Source: Knoellia sp. Soil729
Lineage (GTDB): Bacteria; Actinomycetota; Actinomycetes; Actinomycetales; Dermatophilaceae
Direction of reading: 5' to 3'
NCBI RefSeq assembly: GCF_001427985.1
Contig: NZ_LMSA01000002.1
Coordinates: 91,550 to 155,549 of the forward strand
Length of the DNA: 64,000 bases
Position numbers and translations under genes: made by a program. The notes under the pieces were generated by a model. It worked only from the letters and a program-made list of their open reading frames with translations, searched no databases and had not been told where the DNA came from. Below are positions 54,793 to 63,726 of the stretch, piece after piece (position 1 is the first letter of the stretch; every line of letters starts with the position of its first letter).

Positions 54793-55254
54793 ATGGGAGA
54801 GACGCTGCACCTGACCGCCGTCCTTGAGGCACGCGGCCCTGCTGGTGGGTTCACGTTGACGGACGAGCAGGTTGCCGCACTGGGTGATGGCGCGAAGGCC
54901 TTCCCCGTCGTGGTGACGGTCAACGGCAAGCCCATCCCGCTTCGCCTCGCACGCATGGGTGGCGAGAACCTCGTCGGCTTCAGCAAGGCCAACCGTGCCG
55001 CAGCCGGGGTCGAGCTGGGTGACGAGGTGACCTTCGACATCGCCGCCGACCAGGCACCGCGCGAGGTCCAGGTCCCCGACGACCTCGCCGCCGCACTGTC
55101 GGCCGACCCGCCCGTCGAGGCGGCCTTTGCTGCGTTGGCGTCCTCGCACCGCAAGGAGTTCGTGCGGTGGGTCACCGAGGCCAAGCGTGAGCAGACCAGG
55201 GCCGAGCGCGTCGCCAAGACCGCCGAGATGGTCCGCGCCGGCCAGACGCGCTGA
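54793..55254 (+). CDS. DUF1905/YdeI-like protein
   Basis: 153 residues starting MGETLHLTAVLEARGPAGGF. The N-terminal part matches DUF1905 (GKPIPLRLARMGGENLVGFSKANRAAAGVELGDEVTF), and the C-terminal part LASSHRKEFVRWVTEAKREQTRAERVAKTAEMV matches the YdeI/OmpD-associated motif. Family members are small cytoplasmic proteins, sometimes linked to antimicrobial-peptide stress; the function is not established. Confidence 0.78.
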   Translation: MGETLHLTAVLEARGPAGGFTLTDEQVAALGDGAKAFPVVVTVNGKPIPLRLARMGGENLVGFSKANRAAAGVELGDEVTFDIAADQAPREVQVPDDLAAALSADPPVEAAFAALASSHRKEFVRWVTEAKREQTRAERVAKTAEMVRAGQTR

Positions 55255-55291
55255 CCGCCGGCGCCGCAATCGGCCGGGTGCCACTGTTTTC

Positions 55292-55320
55292 TTGACTGAT
55301 TCCAGAATTGTTGGTTGAGT
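55292..55320 (+). promoter_or_regulatory. furA promoter and probable FurA operator
   Basis: TTGACT (55292-55297), 17-base spacer, TTGAGT (55315-55320), then seven bases to ATG 55328, consistent with a leaderless start. The intervening sequence GATTCCAGAATTGTTGG is AT-rich and, from memory, resembles the FurA boxes of mycobacterial and streptomycete furA-kat promoters. Confidence 0.5.
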
Positions 55321-55327
55321 GAGGGTC

Positions 55328-55789
55328 ATGCCCACTCCGATGAAGCCAGCGGCCGTCCTGCGTGCCGCTTCACTTCGGGTGACGAGGCCGCGCATGGCTG
55401 TCCTCGAGGCCGTCTGGGCACACCCGCATGCCGATGCCGAGACCCTCGCGCGCGCGGCGCGTGCCGGCCTCGGCAAGGTGTCCACCCAGGCCGTCTACGA
55501 CGTCCTTGCCGCCCTGAGCAGTGCGGGGCTCATCCGCCGGATCGAGCCCGCCGGCTCGCCCGCGCGCTACGAGGCCCGCACCGGGGACAACCACCACCAC
55601 ATCGTCTGCCGGCAGTGCGGCGAGATCGCCGATGTGGACTGCGCCGTGGGTGAGACCCCGTGCCTCGCGGCCCAGGACAGCCACGGCTTCGTCATCGACG
55701 AGGCCGAAGTGACCTACTGGGGCACCTGCCCCGCCTGCAGCACCGCCGCGGGGTCCATCCCCTCGGCGTCCACCCACCACCCGTTGTGA
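55328..55789 (+). CDS. furA: Fur-family peroxide/iron-responsive repressor FurA
   Basis: 153 residues starting [23 protein letters not shown] winged helix ([20 protein letters not shown]) is followed by the metal-binding region [20 protein letters not shown] with HHH and CxxC, and a second Cys pair near the C-terminus (CPAC). It sits directly before katA, as in furA-katG or catalase pairs of actinobacteria, so it is probably a peroxide sensor repressing the catalase and itself. GTG 55319 is an alternative start. Confidence 0.9.
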   Translation: MPTPMKPAAVLRAASLRVTRPRMAVLEAVWAHPHADAETLARAARAGLGKVSTQAVYDVLAALSSAGLIRRIEPAGSPARYEARTGDNHHHIVCRQCGEIADVDCAVGETPCLAAQDSHGFVIDEAEVTYWGTCPACSTAAGSIPSASTHHPL

Positions 55790-55821
55790 GCAAGAGCCCC
55801 ACACCACAAGGAGAGATCCCG

Positions 55822-57447
55822 ATGAGCGTTGAAGGACCCCGGCAGGACCCGGGCAACACCAACCCGCTGACCACCGTCGCCGGAGCACCGGTCTGGGACG
55901 GCGAGAACAGCGTCACCGCCGGCCCTCGCGGCCCCCTGCTGCTCCAGGACGTCTGGTTCCTCGAGAAGCTGGCCCACTTCGACCGTGAGGTCATCCCCGA
56001 GCGACGCATGCACGCCAAGGGTTCCGGCGCCTACGGCACCTTCACCGTGACGGGCGACATCACCAAGTACAGCAGCGCCAAGATCTTCTCCGAGGTCGGC
56101 AAGCAGACCGAGATGTTCGCCCGGTTCTCCACGGTCGCCGGTGAGCGCGGTGCGGCCGACGCCGAGCGTGACATCCGTGGCTTCGCCGTGCGGTTCTACA
56201 CCGAGGAGGGCAACTGGGACATCGTGGGCAACAACACGCCCGTCTTCTTCTTCCGTGACCCGCTCCAGTTCCCGGACCTCAACCACGCCGTCAAGCGCGA
56301 CCCGAAGACCAACCTGCGCAACGCCGAGAACAACTGGGACTTCTGGACCAACCTGCCCGAGTCCCTGCACCAGGTGACGATCGTGATGTCGGACCGCGGG
56401 ATCCCGGCCACGTACCGCAACATGCACGGGTTCGGCTCGCACACCTTCTCGTTCACCAACGCCGAGGGCGAGCGCTTCTGGGTCAAGTTCCACCACCGCA
56501 CCCAGCAGGGCATCAAGAACCTCACGGACGAGGAGTCGAGCGCCCTCATCGGCGCCGACCGCGAGTCGCACCAGCGTGACCTCTTCGAGGCGATCGAGAA
56601 GGGTGACTTCCCCAAGTGGAAGCTCTTCGTCCAGGTCATGCCCGAGGCCGACGCCGACAAGGTTCCCTACCACCCGTTCGACCTCACCAAGGTCTGGCCC
56701 AAGGGCGACTACCCGCTCATCGAGGTCGGCGAGTGGGAGCTCAACCGCAACGCCGAGAACTACCACATGGACGTGGAGCAGGCTGCGTTCAGCCCGGCCA
56801 ACGTCGTGCCGGGGATCAGCTTCTCCCCCGACCGCATGCTCCAGGGTCGCCTGTTCTCCTACGGTGACGCCCAGCGCTACCGCCTCGGGGTCAACCACCA
56901 CCAGATCCCGGTCAACTCCCCGCGAGGTGTCGAGAACCCGAACGACCCGCACCGCGACGGCGCCATGCGCATCTCGGCAGGGTCCACCCCGTCCATCACG
57001 CCGAACTCCTACGGCCGCTATGCCAGCCAGCCGCAGTACCGCGAGCCCGCCTGGAGCATCGGGTCGAGCGGCGACCGGTTCAACCACCGCGAGGATGACC
57101 AGGACTACTTCACGCAGCCGGGTGTGCTCTTCCGCGAGAAGATGACGCCGGAGCAGCAGCAGGTCCTCTTCGAGAACACCGCACGTGCGATCTCGGGTGC
57201 CTCCAAGGAGACCATCGAGCGGCACATCGCCCACTGCACCGCGGCCGACCCGGCCTACGGTGAAGGGGTCCGCAAGGCGATCGAGGCGCTCAACGCCGAG
57301 GCCGGCGATGCGCAGGACGTTCCCAAGGGTCCGTTCAACGACAACGCTCCGACCGAGGGCGGGACCGACCGCGACGGCGGCGCTGCGAACGCGGGCGACA
57401 ACGGTGGCTCCGAGGCCAAGAAGGACGACTTCTCCGACCTCCTCTGA
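55822..57447 (+). CDS. katA: Monofunctional heme catalase
   Basis: 541 residues. The catalytic His is in [12 protein letters not shown] (about His64), the active Asn in [13 protein letters not shown] (about Asn137), and the heme-ligand Tyr in [14 protein letters not shown]. The tail is short and Gly/Asp-rich, so it belongs to the small-subunit clade. It breaks down hydrogen peroxide in the cytoplasm. AAGGAG at 55808-55813 precedes ATG 55822. It follows furA by 32 bases and is terminated by a long hairpin at 57507. Confidence 0.95.
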   Translation: MSVEGPRQDPGNTNPLTTVAGAPVWDGENSVTAGPRGPLLLQDVWFLEKLAHFDREVIPERRMHAKGSGAYGTFTVTGDITKYSSAKIFSEVGKQTEMFARFSTVAGERGAADAERDIRGFAVRFYTEEGNWDIVGNNTPVFFFRDPLQFPDLNHAVKRDPKTNLRNAENNWDFWTNLPESLHQVTIVMSDRGIPATYRNMHGFGSHTFSFTNAEGERFWVKFHHRTQQGIKNLTDEESSALIGADRESHQRDLFEAIEKGDFPKWKLFVQVMPEADADKVPYHPFDLTKVWPKGDYPLIEVGEWELNRNAENYHMDVEQAAFSPANVVPGISFSPDRMLQGRLFSYGDAQRYRLGVNHHQIPVNSPRGVENPNDPHRDGAMRISAGSTPSITPNSYGRYASQPQYREPAWSIGSSGDRFNHREDDQDYFTQPGVLFREKMTPEQQQVLFENTARAISGASKETIERHIAHCTAADPAYGEGVRKAIEALNAEAGDAQDVPKGPFNDNAPTEGGTDRDGGAANAGDNGGSEAKKDDFSDLL

Positions 57448-57506
57448 GCTCGGCCTGAGCCTGCTGTGAGCCACACTCTGGGGTGGCGACGCACACGGCA
57501 CGACGT

Positions 57507-57543
57507 CGAAGGGGATCGCGACTCCAGGTCGCGGTCCCCTTCG
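57507..57543 (+). terminator. Hairpin terminator after katA
   Basis: A 16-bp stem (CGAAGGGGA/TCCCCTTCG, a T-G wobble, CGCGAC/GTCGCG) with loop TCCAG, 60 bases past the catalase stop. Confidence 0.8.
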
Positions 57544-57588
57544 TCATGTCCTGGGCATGCCCACCGCGTGGGGACCCGGCGGACGAGC

Positions 57589-57981
57589 TCAGGTCTCGAG
57601 GAGTGACTGCGTGCCGAACATCTCGGCGGCCTGGCGCGCCGTCGGTGTGCCGGCGTCCAGGTCGGCGCCGGCGGTGACGAGCGCTCGCACGACCTGCTTC
57701 TCGCCCTTGAACAGGGCGCCGGCCACCGGCGTCTGGTCCCGGTCGTTGCGCCGGTCCACGTCAGCACCGCGGTCGACCAGTGCCACCACCGTCTCGGCGT
57801 GCCCGTGGTAGGCCGCGAGCATGAGCAGGGTGTTGCCCTGGGTGTCGGCGAGGTTGACGGGCAGGCCGTGGTCGAGGAACTCCAGGAGCTCGTCGGTGCT
57901 ACCGTTGCGCGCCAGGTCGACGGCGAGGTCGGCGACGCGCGCACTGTCGTCCGGACTCAGTCCGCCGAGGGAGGTCGCCAT
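57589..57981 (-). CDS. Ankyrin-repeat protein
   Basis: 130 residues, about three ankyrin repeats: DLARNGSTDELLEFLDHGLPVNLADTQGNTLLMLAAYHGHAETVVALVDRGADVDRRNDRDQTPVAGA. The repeats begin with canonical TLLMLAAYHGH and GADVDRR motifs. Ankyrin proteins mediate protein-protein contact. Catalases in Pseudomonas are often beside an ankyrin gene (AnkB) that supports catalase, and the present gene is the convergent neighbour of katA, so a similar role is possible. It has no signal peptide. Confidence 0.88.
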   Translation of the reverse strand: MATSLGGLSPDDSARVADLAVDLARNGSTDELLEFLDHGLPVNLADTQGNTLLMLAAYHGHAETVVALVDRGADVDRRNDRDQTPVAGALFKGEKQVVRALVTAGADLDAGTPTARQAAEMFGTQSLLET

Positions 57982-57996
57982 CGGGCCAGCCTACGG

Positions 57997-59364
57997 TCAG
58001 CCGCGCCGTCGTCCCACCCTGGACCGGGGCCCGGATCCGTCGAGGTCGGCCCGGTCCGCCGCCTCACGGCCCACGTGCCAGCCCTCGGCGTCGCGCACCG
58101 AACCGATCGAGCTCCTGGTGACCTTGGGGAACCACTGGCCCATGACGGCGTCGACCTGCTCGGCTCGCGCTGCGAGCAGTGGCACGAGCTCCTGACCGCG
58201 TGGGCCGGCCGACTCCTGCGCCGAGGCCACCTCGGCATCCGCGACCTCGCGCAGCCGCTCGCCGATCCGGTGGGCATAGGCGGTAAGGAAGGACTGGCGG
58301 AAGGAGCGAGTGCGGCTGCGACCGCGATGGTCCGCACGCTTGCCCTCGGCCATCAACCGGGAGTTGGCCTGCACGAGCAACGACGTGAACAGCAGCTCGA
58401 CGCTGTCGAGGTCGGCCTCGAACCCCATCACCGTGCCGAAGCCCAGCTCACGGGTCCACACCATGCGGCACCGGTTTGCCCTGGCCACGGCATCGAGCAG
58501 GGAGGCCTTGGGCCCGTCATAGGGAGTGTCGATCCCGATGCGCCTGCCGTGCGGGCCACCGCCTCCGGCGCCCTCTCGGCCGCCGGTTCTCCGCTCCTCC
58601 GCCGCCAGCCAGGCGGCATCGATGCTGTGCCTGGCCATGAGCGCCTGCGCCCCGGCGGTGAAGGTCTCGGCCTCGGCCTCGAACGTCGTGGACTCCGCCT
58701 TGGCCAGCATCATCCGCACCCGGGCGAGGATGCGGTCGTCCACCCGCGCCACAGGCTCTTCGGCACCTCGGGACGCGTCCGGCGAGGACCGGGATCCGGC
58801 GCCGGCCCCAGCGGCGGTCGCCGTGCCAGGCAGGGGCGACAGCCGCTCGATGTGCGGCAGGGTCCAGAGAAGGTGCAGCACCGTGAGAGTCTGCGAGAGC
58901 AACGTGAGCCAGTCGGTGCCGCGTTCACGTCGGGCGTCGAGCCAGGTCTGTGAACGCGCCCACCAGACGCCACCCTCGAGCTCCGCGACCTGGGCCAGCC
59001 ACCGGTGGTCCACGGTGGACACCGCATATCTCGCGAGCTCGTCGCTCATGGCGTCGACGACGATGGCCTGCTCAGCGGGAGCCAGGGTGCGGGTCGCCAT
59101 GCGATGGACATCGGCTGGCTGCCAGCCGCGCTCCCATGCCTGCGTGGTGGCGGCGGCGACGTTCTCGGCGAGCGTCGGGACCACCGACCGACGCCCCTCG
59201 TCAGTGCTGCACCGCTGAGCGAGTGAGACGGCCACGTCGTCGAAGGCTCGGCCCCGGTGGGAGGCCAGTGCGGACAGCGCCAGGGCGATCAGGGCCTCGG
59301 TCGAGCGGTGGCGGGGGTCGCCGGCCGCGGCGCCCTCATGCTGGGCCGTGCTGCTCTGGCTCAT
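57997..59364 (-). CDS. DUF2786-domain protein
   Basis: 455 residues. The DUF2786 signature RVRMMLAKAESTTFEAEAETFTAGAQALMARHSIDAAWLAAEE is plain, flanked by an Ala/Gly/Ser-rich linker and a C-terminal domain with VDAVMGQWFPKV. The family has no established function; associated proteins are often found near mobile or stress genes. It lies 15 bases upstream of the ankyrin gene in the same direction, so they may be co-transcribed. Confidence 0.82.
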   Translation of the reverse strand: MSQSSTAQHEGAAAGDPRHRSTEALIALALSALASHRGRAFDDVAVSLAQRCSTDEGRRSVVPTLAENVAAATTQAWERGWQPADVHRMATRTLAPAEQAIVVDAMSDELARYAVSTVDHRWLAQVAELEGGVWWARSQTWLDARRERGTDWLTLLSQTLTVLHLLWTLPHIERLSPLPGTATAAGAGAGSRSSPDASRGAEEPVARVDDRILARVRMMLAKAESTTFEAEAETFTAGAQALMARHSIDAAWLAAEERRTGGREGAGGGGPHGRRIGIDTPYDGPKASLLDAVARANRCRMVWTRELGFGTVMGFEADLDSVELLFTSLLVQANSRLMAEGKRADHRGRSRTRSFRQSFLTAYAHRIGERLREVADAEVASAQESAGPRGQELVPLLAARAEQVDAVMGQWFPKVTRSSIGSVRDAEGWHVGREAADRADLDGSGPRSRVGRRRG

Positions 59365-59503
59365 CGTGTCCCCTCTCCTGGTGGGGAATCAGCATGACAT
59401 CGCGGCAGGACAGCTCAGCGACGGCGGACCCAGCACTGTGGACGACGGCGAGCCGAGGTCGTGCCTGTGGACAACCGGGCGGTAGACGAAGACCGCGAGA
59501 GAT

Positions 59504-59549
59504 GTCAACAAAGGATTGACACGGGATCTGTAGTCAACCTACGGTTGAC
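59504..59549 (+). promoter_or_regulatory. Promoter with twin 17-bp palindromic operators
   Basis: TTGACA (59516-59521), an 18-base spacer, TACGGT (59540-59545), then six bases and ATG 59552, a near-consensus leaderless promoter. Two 17-base palindromes with GTCAA/TTGAC arms cover it: 59504-59520 (one mismatch in six-base arms) overlapping the -35, and 59533-59549 (perfect arms, GTCAAC...GTTGAC) overlapping the -10, centres 29 bases apart. This is a strong sign of repression by a dimeric regulator. Confidence 0.8.
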
Positions 59550-59551
59550 GC

Positions 59552-59800
59552 ATGGCTACCAACCTCCTGCGCCCGACGAGGACGACCTCGCTCTCCTCAG
59601 GCATGATCTGCGTCCTCCTCGGCCTCGGCTCCTTCGCCCTCTCCCACGGACGGGATGGCTTCGACAAGGGCCTCCTCCTGGGCATGACGATCGCGCTCAT
59701 GGTCCTCGGTGCCTACCTGCTCGGGTCGGCGACGTTCCGCAAGGGCACCGACGACGAGCCCGGTGACGCCGCGTGGCTGCCGAGCAGTGACGAGCGCTGA
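59552..59800 (+). CDS. Small two-helix membrane protein
   Basis: 82 residues starting MATNLLRPTRTTSLSSGMIC. Two membrane helices (GMICVLLGLGSFALSH and LLLGMTIALMVLGAYLLG) flank a short charged loop. I do not recognise the family. It is the first gene of an operon under twin operators; the second gene overlaps its end by 14 bases. Small membrane proteins in front of regulators often act in stress or transport control, which is conjecture here. Confidence 0.65.
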   Translation: MATNLLRPTRTTSLSSGMICVLLGLGSFALSHGRDGFDKGLLLGMTIALMVLGAYLLGSATFRKGTDDEPGDAAWLPSSDER

Positions 59801-60344
59801 GCCGGACGACGGGCTGGTCGAGGCACTGGGCTCGGCCATCCTGGACGGCGCACCGGTCGACGACCCGCTCGCCCTGGTGCGCCGCGTCGCGGACGCCGAG
59901 GGCTCCGTCCGCCGGCTGCTGCACCAGTCCGTGGGCGCCGCCCGTGCCGCCGGCCACAGCTGGGCCGCGATCGGCGCCGAGCTCGGCATGAGCCGACAGG
60001 CCGTGCAGCAGCGCTTCGGTGACCGGGTCGGCACGGCCGATGACGACCTCACCGAGGAGCAGCGCTGGCTCGGACCGGTCACCGCCTTCGACGAGATGTC
60101 CGAGCTCGAGCTCGCCGGTCGACGCGGCTGGCACACCGTGCGCGCGGGCATGCTCCGCCACCTCATGGTCCGCACGTCGACGCAGTGGGAGCACAAGCGG
60201 GTGCTCTGGTCCGGCTCGCTCGCGCGCCACGAGAAGGCCGGGTGGGTCGTGGGCGCTCGCGCGTTCCCCTGGCTCTACCTCGTGCGAGACACCGGACTGC
60301 CCGCTGAGGGTCAGGACAGGGCGGGCACCCCGAGGGTGAGGTAG
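59787..60344 (+). CDS. Helix-turn-helix protein
   Basis: 185 residues starting (GTG) MTSAEPDDGLVEALGSAILDGAP. A clear helix-turn-helix lies at HSWAAIGAELGMSRQAVQQRFGDR. The remaining C-terminal part (EEQRWLGPVTAFDEMSELELAGRRGWHTVRAGMLRHLMVRTSTQWEHKRVLW) is of no recognised family, perhaps a sensing or partner domain. It is translationally coupled to the small membrane protein and may bind the twin operators, giving autoregulation. Confidence 0.7.
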   Translation: MTSAEPDDGLVEALGSAILDGAPVDDPLALVRRVADAEGSVRRLLHQSVGAARAAGHSWAAIGAELGMSRQAVQQRFGDRVGTADDDLTEEQRWLGPVTAFDEMSELELAGRRGWHTVRAGMLRHLMVRTSTQWEHKRVLWSGSLARHEKAGWVVGARAFPWLYLVRDTGLPAEGQDRAGTPRVR

Positions 60345-61036
60345 GCGAACCCGAAGGCGTTGCGGTAGCCGTGCAGCCACCGCGACCGGTGCTCGTCGGC
60401 GCGGGCGCGGACCTGCGCGTCGTCGTGGTGCATCAGCCACTGCTCCAGGTCCGCGAGATAGCCGGACTCGAACGCGAAGAGCTCGTCCTCGTTGGCCGTC
60501 TCGACCCAGAGCGGCCGGTACCCCGCCTCCACCGCCAGGTCCACGAGGCCGGCCACCGAGGGCAGCGCCACGACGTCGTCCCACACGCGGTCGGGACCGA
60601 CCGGACCACGCACCTCCCAGGTCCCCTCCCCCAGCACGAGCCGGCCACCGGGACGCACCAACGGCCGCAGCGCGGCAAGCGCCTGCGCCGCAGTGTCGCC
60701 GAACGCGTGTGAGGAGCCGATGCAGATCACGACGTCTGCGGCCGCCGTCACATCGTCACCCGGCTGGTTCTCGAACCGCACTCGCCCTGACACCCCCAGC
60801 TCCCGGGCACGCACCCGAGCCCTCTCGAGGTGGCGCTCCTCGGTGTCGACGCCCACAGCCGTGGCGTACGGCACTCGCCCGACGACCCGCAGGAGCAGCT
60901 CGGCCCACCCGCAGCCGACGTCCACGATGGTCGCCGGGCCGGCAGCCGCGAGCCGTCCGGCCAAGGCCTCGGCACGCGCGTCCGACAGGGGCGCGTTGAA
61001 GGTCAGGTGCTCATAGAAGCCCGGGGCGTCGGTCAC
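60311..61036 (-). CDS. Class I SAM-dependent methyltransferase
   Basis: About 241 residues. The SAM motif IVDVGCGWAELLLRVVG (motif I), acidic VGVDTEERHLE (motif II) and IGSSHAFGDTAAQALAALRPLVRPGGRLVLGEG are class I features. The substrate is unknown. GTG 61036 is preferred; an upstream TTG 61048 is in frame. The gene converges on the HTH gene and overlaps its end by 34 bases. Confidence 0.8.
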   Translation of the reverse strand: MTDAPGFYEHLTFNAPLSDARAEALAGRLAAAGPATIVDVGCGWAELLLRVVGRVPYATAVGVDTEERHLERARVRARELGVSGRVRFENQPGDDVTAAADVVICIGSSHAFGDTAAQALAALRPLVRPGGRLVLGEGTWEVRGPVGPDRVWDDVVALPSVAGLVDLAVEAGYRPLWVETANEDELFAFESGYLADLEQWLMHHDDAQVRARADEHRSRWLHGYRNAFGFAYLTLGVPALS

Positions 61037-61078
61037 CCCGCGAGTCAACCAGCGATGCCCGGGGTTCGCGACCGCGTT

Positions 61079-62188
61079 TCAGGTGATCGAGCGCCACCAG
61101 AAGCTCGGCTCGGCGGGGACTGCGGACAGGTCGATGCGCTCGCCCGGCCGCGGCACGACGACGGTGGCCCCACGGCGCTCCGCCTCGACCAGGAGCCGCT
61201 CGACCGGCTCACTCCATGGGTGGAAGGCAAGGTTGAACGTGCCCCAGTGCACCGGCACCATGACGGCCGCCTGGACGTCCAGGTGCGCCTCGACGCCGTG
61301 CTCGGGGTCCATGTGGATCGTGGGCCACCCGTCGTCGTAGGCGCCGATCTGCACGAGCGACACGTCGAACGGACCGTAGCGCTCCCCGATCTCCGCGAAC
61401 CCGATGAAGTAGCCCGTGTCCCCCGAGTAGAAGACCTTGTGCGACTCGCCCTCGATCACCCACGAGGCCCAGAGCGTGCCGTCGCGCGACAGACCACGAC
61501 CGGAGAAGTGCTGGGCCGGTGTGGCGACGAGGCGCACGCCCTCGACCTTGGCGTCCTCGTGCCAGTCCAGCTCGTCGATGCGCTCCAGCGGCACGCCCCA
61601 CTTCTCGAGGTGCACACCGACGCCGAGCGGGACGACGAACCGGGTCTCGGGGCGCATCGCCGCGAGCGCCTTGATCGAGTCCATGTCGAGGTGGTCGTAG
61701 TGGTCGTGCGAGATGACGACGGCATCGACGGGTGGCAGGTCGGCCAGGGCCACCGGCACGGGGTGGAGCCGCCGGGGCCCGACCTGCTGTGAGGGCGAGC
61801 AGCGGTCGCTCCACACCGGGTCGAGGAGGATGACGGCCCCGTCGACCTGGACGAGGGCGGTCGAGTGACCCAGCCAGGTGACGTGGGTGCCCTGGGCCAC
61901 CGGGTCGAGCGCTCCACGCACCAGCGGGATGTCGCCGACGGGATGGCGCTCCTGGCGGCCGGCGACGAGCTCCTTGACGCTGCCCGCGAGGGAGCGCGCC
62001 GACGGCTCGAAGCGGAGCCGCTGGTTGTGGAACTTGCCGTTCGACCACTCGGGCGACTGCGCCATGCGGGCAGCCCGGGCCCCGGTGGCCCGTCCGCCCA
62101 TCGCGTCGGGCACCGGACGCCCTGCTCGCACGAGCCAGGTTGCGAGCCCGACACCACCCACGGCCACTGCCAGTCCTGGAATCCTCAC
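61079..62188 (-). CDS. Metallo-beta-lactamase-fold hydrolase (NAPE-PLD/UlaG-like)
   Basis: 369 residues (GTG start). A membrane or signal-like N-terminus (LAVAVGGVGLATWLVRAG) precedes the MBL domain with THVTWLGHSTALVQVDG, VVISHDHYDHLD (the HxHxDH metal motif), and later PAQHFSGRG and YSGDTGY. The layout (NGKFHNQRL and WSDRCSPSQQVGP) resembles N-acylphosphatidylethanolamine phospholipase D and the related lactonase-like group. Its GTG overlaps the GATase stop by a few bases (GTGA), so they are coupled. Confidence 0.85.
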   Translation of the reverse strand: MRIPGLAVAVGGVGLATWLVRAGRPVPDAMGGRATGARAARMAQSPEWSNGKFHNQRLRFEPSARSLAGSVKELVAGRQERHPVGDIPLVRGALDPVAQGTHVTWLGHSTALVQVDGAVILLDPVWSDRCSPSQQVGPRRLHPVPVALADLPPVDAVVISHDHYDHLDMDSIKALAAMRPETRFVVPLGVGVHLEKWGVPLERIDELDWHEDAKVEGVRLVATPAQHFSGRGLSRDGTLWASWVIEGESHKVFYSGDTGYFIGFAEIGERYGPFDVSLVQIGAYDDGWPTIHMDPEHGVEAHLDVQAAVMVPVHWGTFNLAFHPWSEPVERLLVEAERRGATVVVPRPGERIDLSAVPAEPSFWWRSIT

Positions 62189-62931
62189 CGCTCCAGTGTC
62201 ACCCCACCGCTCCCCTCGGGACGACAGGCCGCCACCAGTGCGTCGAAGAGTCGCGTGTCCGTCCCCGCCTCGGGGTGCCACTGGACGGCAAGACGGAACG
62301 GGTATGCCGTGTCCTCCATCGCTTCGAGCGTCCCGTCCTCGTGCCACGCCGCGGCGTCGTACCCGGGGTGGGCGCGCACCGCCTGGTGGTGGTAGGTCGG
62401 GACGTCGAGGACGTCCCCGCCGAGGATCGACTCCAGGAGCGTGCCCTCGACCGGAGTCACGTGGTGCGAGGCATAGACGCCCGGCGTCGGGCTGTGCGCC
62501 TCGTGCCCCACTCTGTCCGGGACGTGCTGCTCGAGCTCGCCCCCGGCCTCGACCGCCATGACCTGCATGCCACGACAGATGCCGAACAGGGGAAGCCTCG
62601 TCTGCGCGGTCACCCGGGCCACCGCGAGCTCGAAGGTGTCCCGGTCCGGTCGGGGCGACTGGATGCGGGAGTCGGGCACGGCGGCATACCGGCTGGGTTC
62701 GACATCGGCGCCACCGGCGATGATGACGCCGTCCAGACGCGCGAGCAGCCCTGCGACGAGGGCGTCGTCGGCGTCGAGGCGGGGTGGGAGCACCACGGCG
62801 ATGCCGCCAGCGCGCTCGACGTGCTCCACGTAGGCGTGCGGCAGCACCGCGCTGCGCTGGCCGGCCCAGTCGCCGCGAGAGACCGGCTCGACATAGCTCG
62901 TGATGCCGATGACCGGCCTCGCGTCCGCCAC
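62185..62931 (-). CDS. Class I glutamine amidotransferase-like gamma-glutamyl hydrolase (PuuD family)
   Basis: 248 residues (GTG start) beginning VADARPVIGITSY. The catalytic triad motifs are in place: FGICRGMQVMAVEAGG (Cys), VYASHHVTPVEG-like segments and AVQWHPEA (His-Glu). PuuD-type enzymes hydrolyse gamma-glutamyl-gamma-aminobutyrate in the glutamylated putrescine pathway. The neighbours (SDR, aldehyde dehydrogenase) fit polyamine or amine degradation, as in Streptomyces GlnA3-type clusters. Octamer copies at 62302 and 62682 are within the gene. Confidence 0.88.
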   Translation of the reverse strand: MADARPVIGITSYVEPVSRGDWAGQRSAVLPHAYVEHVERAGGIAVVLPPRLDADDALVAGLLARLDGVIIAGGADVEPSRYAAVPDSRIQSPRPDRDTFELAVARVTAQTRLPLFGICRGMQVMAVEAGGELEQHVPDRVGHEAHSPTPGVYASHHVTPVEGTLLESILGGDVLDVPTYHHQAVRAHPGYDAAAWHEDGTLEAMEDTAYPFRLAVQWHPEAGTDTRLFDALVAACRPEGSGGVTLER

Positions 62932-62932
62932 G

Positions 62933-63700
62933 TCAGAGGGGCGTGACGTAGGCGCCGGAGATGCCGCCGTCGACGAGGAACGTGTTGGCAGTGATGAAGC
63001 TCGACTCGTCGGAGGCGAGGAAGAGCACGGCGTTGGCCATCTCCTCGGGCTCCCCGAACCGCCCCATCGGCACGTGCACGAGGCGCCGAGCCGCGCGCTC
63101 CTCGTCCTTGGCGAACAGCTCGCGCAACAAAGGCGTGTTGACCGGTCCAGGGCACAGCGCGTTGACGCGCACCCCCTGCCGGGCGAACTGCACCCCGAGC
63201 TCGCGCGACATGGACAGCACCCCGCCCTTGGAGGCGCTGTAGGAGATCTGCGAGGTCGCCGCGCCCATGACCGCGACGAAGGACGCCGTGTTGATGATCG
63301 AGCCCTTGCCCTGCTCGAGCATGTAGGGGATGGCCGCCTTGCAGCAGAGGTAGACCGAGGTGAGGTTGACCTCCTGGACCTTGCGCCAGGCGTCGAGGTC
63401 GGTGTCGAGGATGGAGTCGTCCTCGGGCGGGCTGATGCCGGCGTTGTTGAACGCGATGTCGACGCTGCCGAACTTCTCCTTGGCCGTCGCGAACAGCGCG
63501 TCGACCTCGTCCTTGCTGGTGACGTCGCAGTGGACGTAGGCGCAGCCGACCTCCTGCGCGATGCGCTCACCGTTGGCGTCGTCGAGGTCGCCGATGACGA
63601 CCTTGGCGCCCTCCTCCGCGAACCGTCGCACCGTCGCGAGCCCGATGCCGGAGCACCCTCCCGTGACGACGGCGACCTTGCCTGCCAGCCGATCTCCCAT
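62933..63700 (-). CDS. Short-chain dehydrogenase/reductase
   Basis: 255 residues starting MGDRLAGKVAVVTGGCSGIG. Classical SDR motifs: TGGCSGIG cofactor site, DVTS, NNAG, the Ser-Tyr-Lys triad as NTASF and YSASK, and PGPVNTPLL. The enzyme probably oxidises an alcohol or reduces a carbonyl with NAD(P)H; in this cluster it may act on an amino-aldehyde or alcohol intermediate. ATG 63700 is preferred over TTG 63709. Confidence 0.9.
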   Translation of the reverse strand: MGDRLAGKVAVVTGGCSGIGLATVRRFAEEGAKVVIGDLDDANGERIAQEVGCAYVHCDVTSKDEVDALFATAKEKFGSVDIAFNNAGISPPEDDSILDTDLDAWRKVQEVNLTSVYLCCKAAIPYMLEQGKGSIINTASFVAVMGAATSQISYSASKGGVLSMSRELGVQFARQGVRVNALCPGPVNTPLLRELFAKDEERAARRLVHVPMGRFGEPEEMANAVLFLASDESSFITANTFLVDGGISGAYVTPL

Positions 63701-63726
63701 GTCTACCAAGCCTTTCAGTGAAGCAG

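Noticed and set aside
54793-55254. A toxin-immunity reading of the YdeI/DUF1905 protein
   Set aside because: No bacteriocin or toxin gene is next to it; family resemblance alone does not support it.
55714-57501. 595-codon minus-strand frame opposite katA
   Set aside because: The frame mirrors the catalase codons; the plus-strand catalase motifs are complete.
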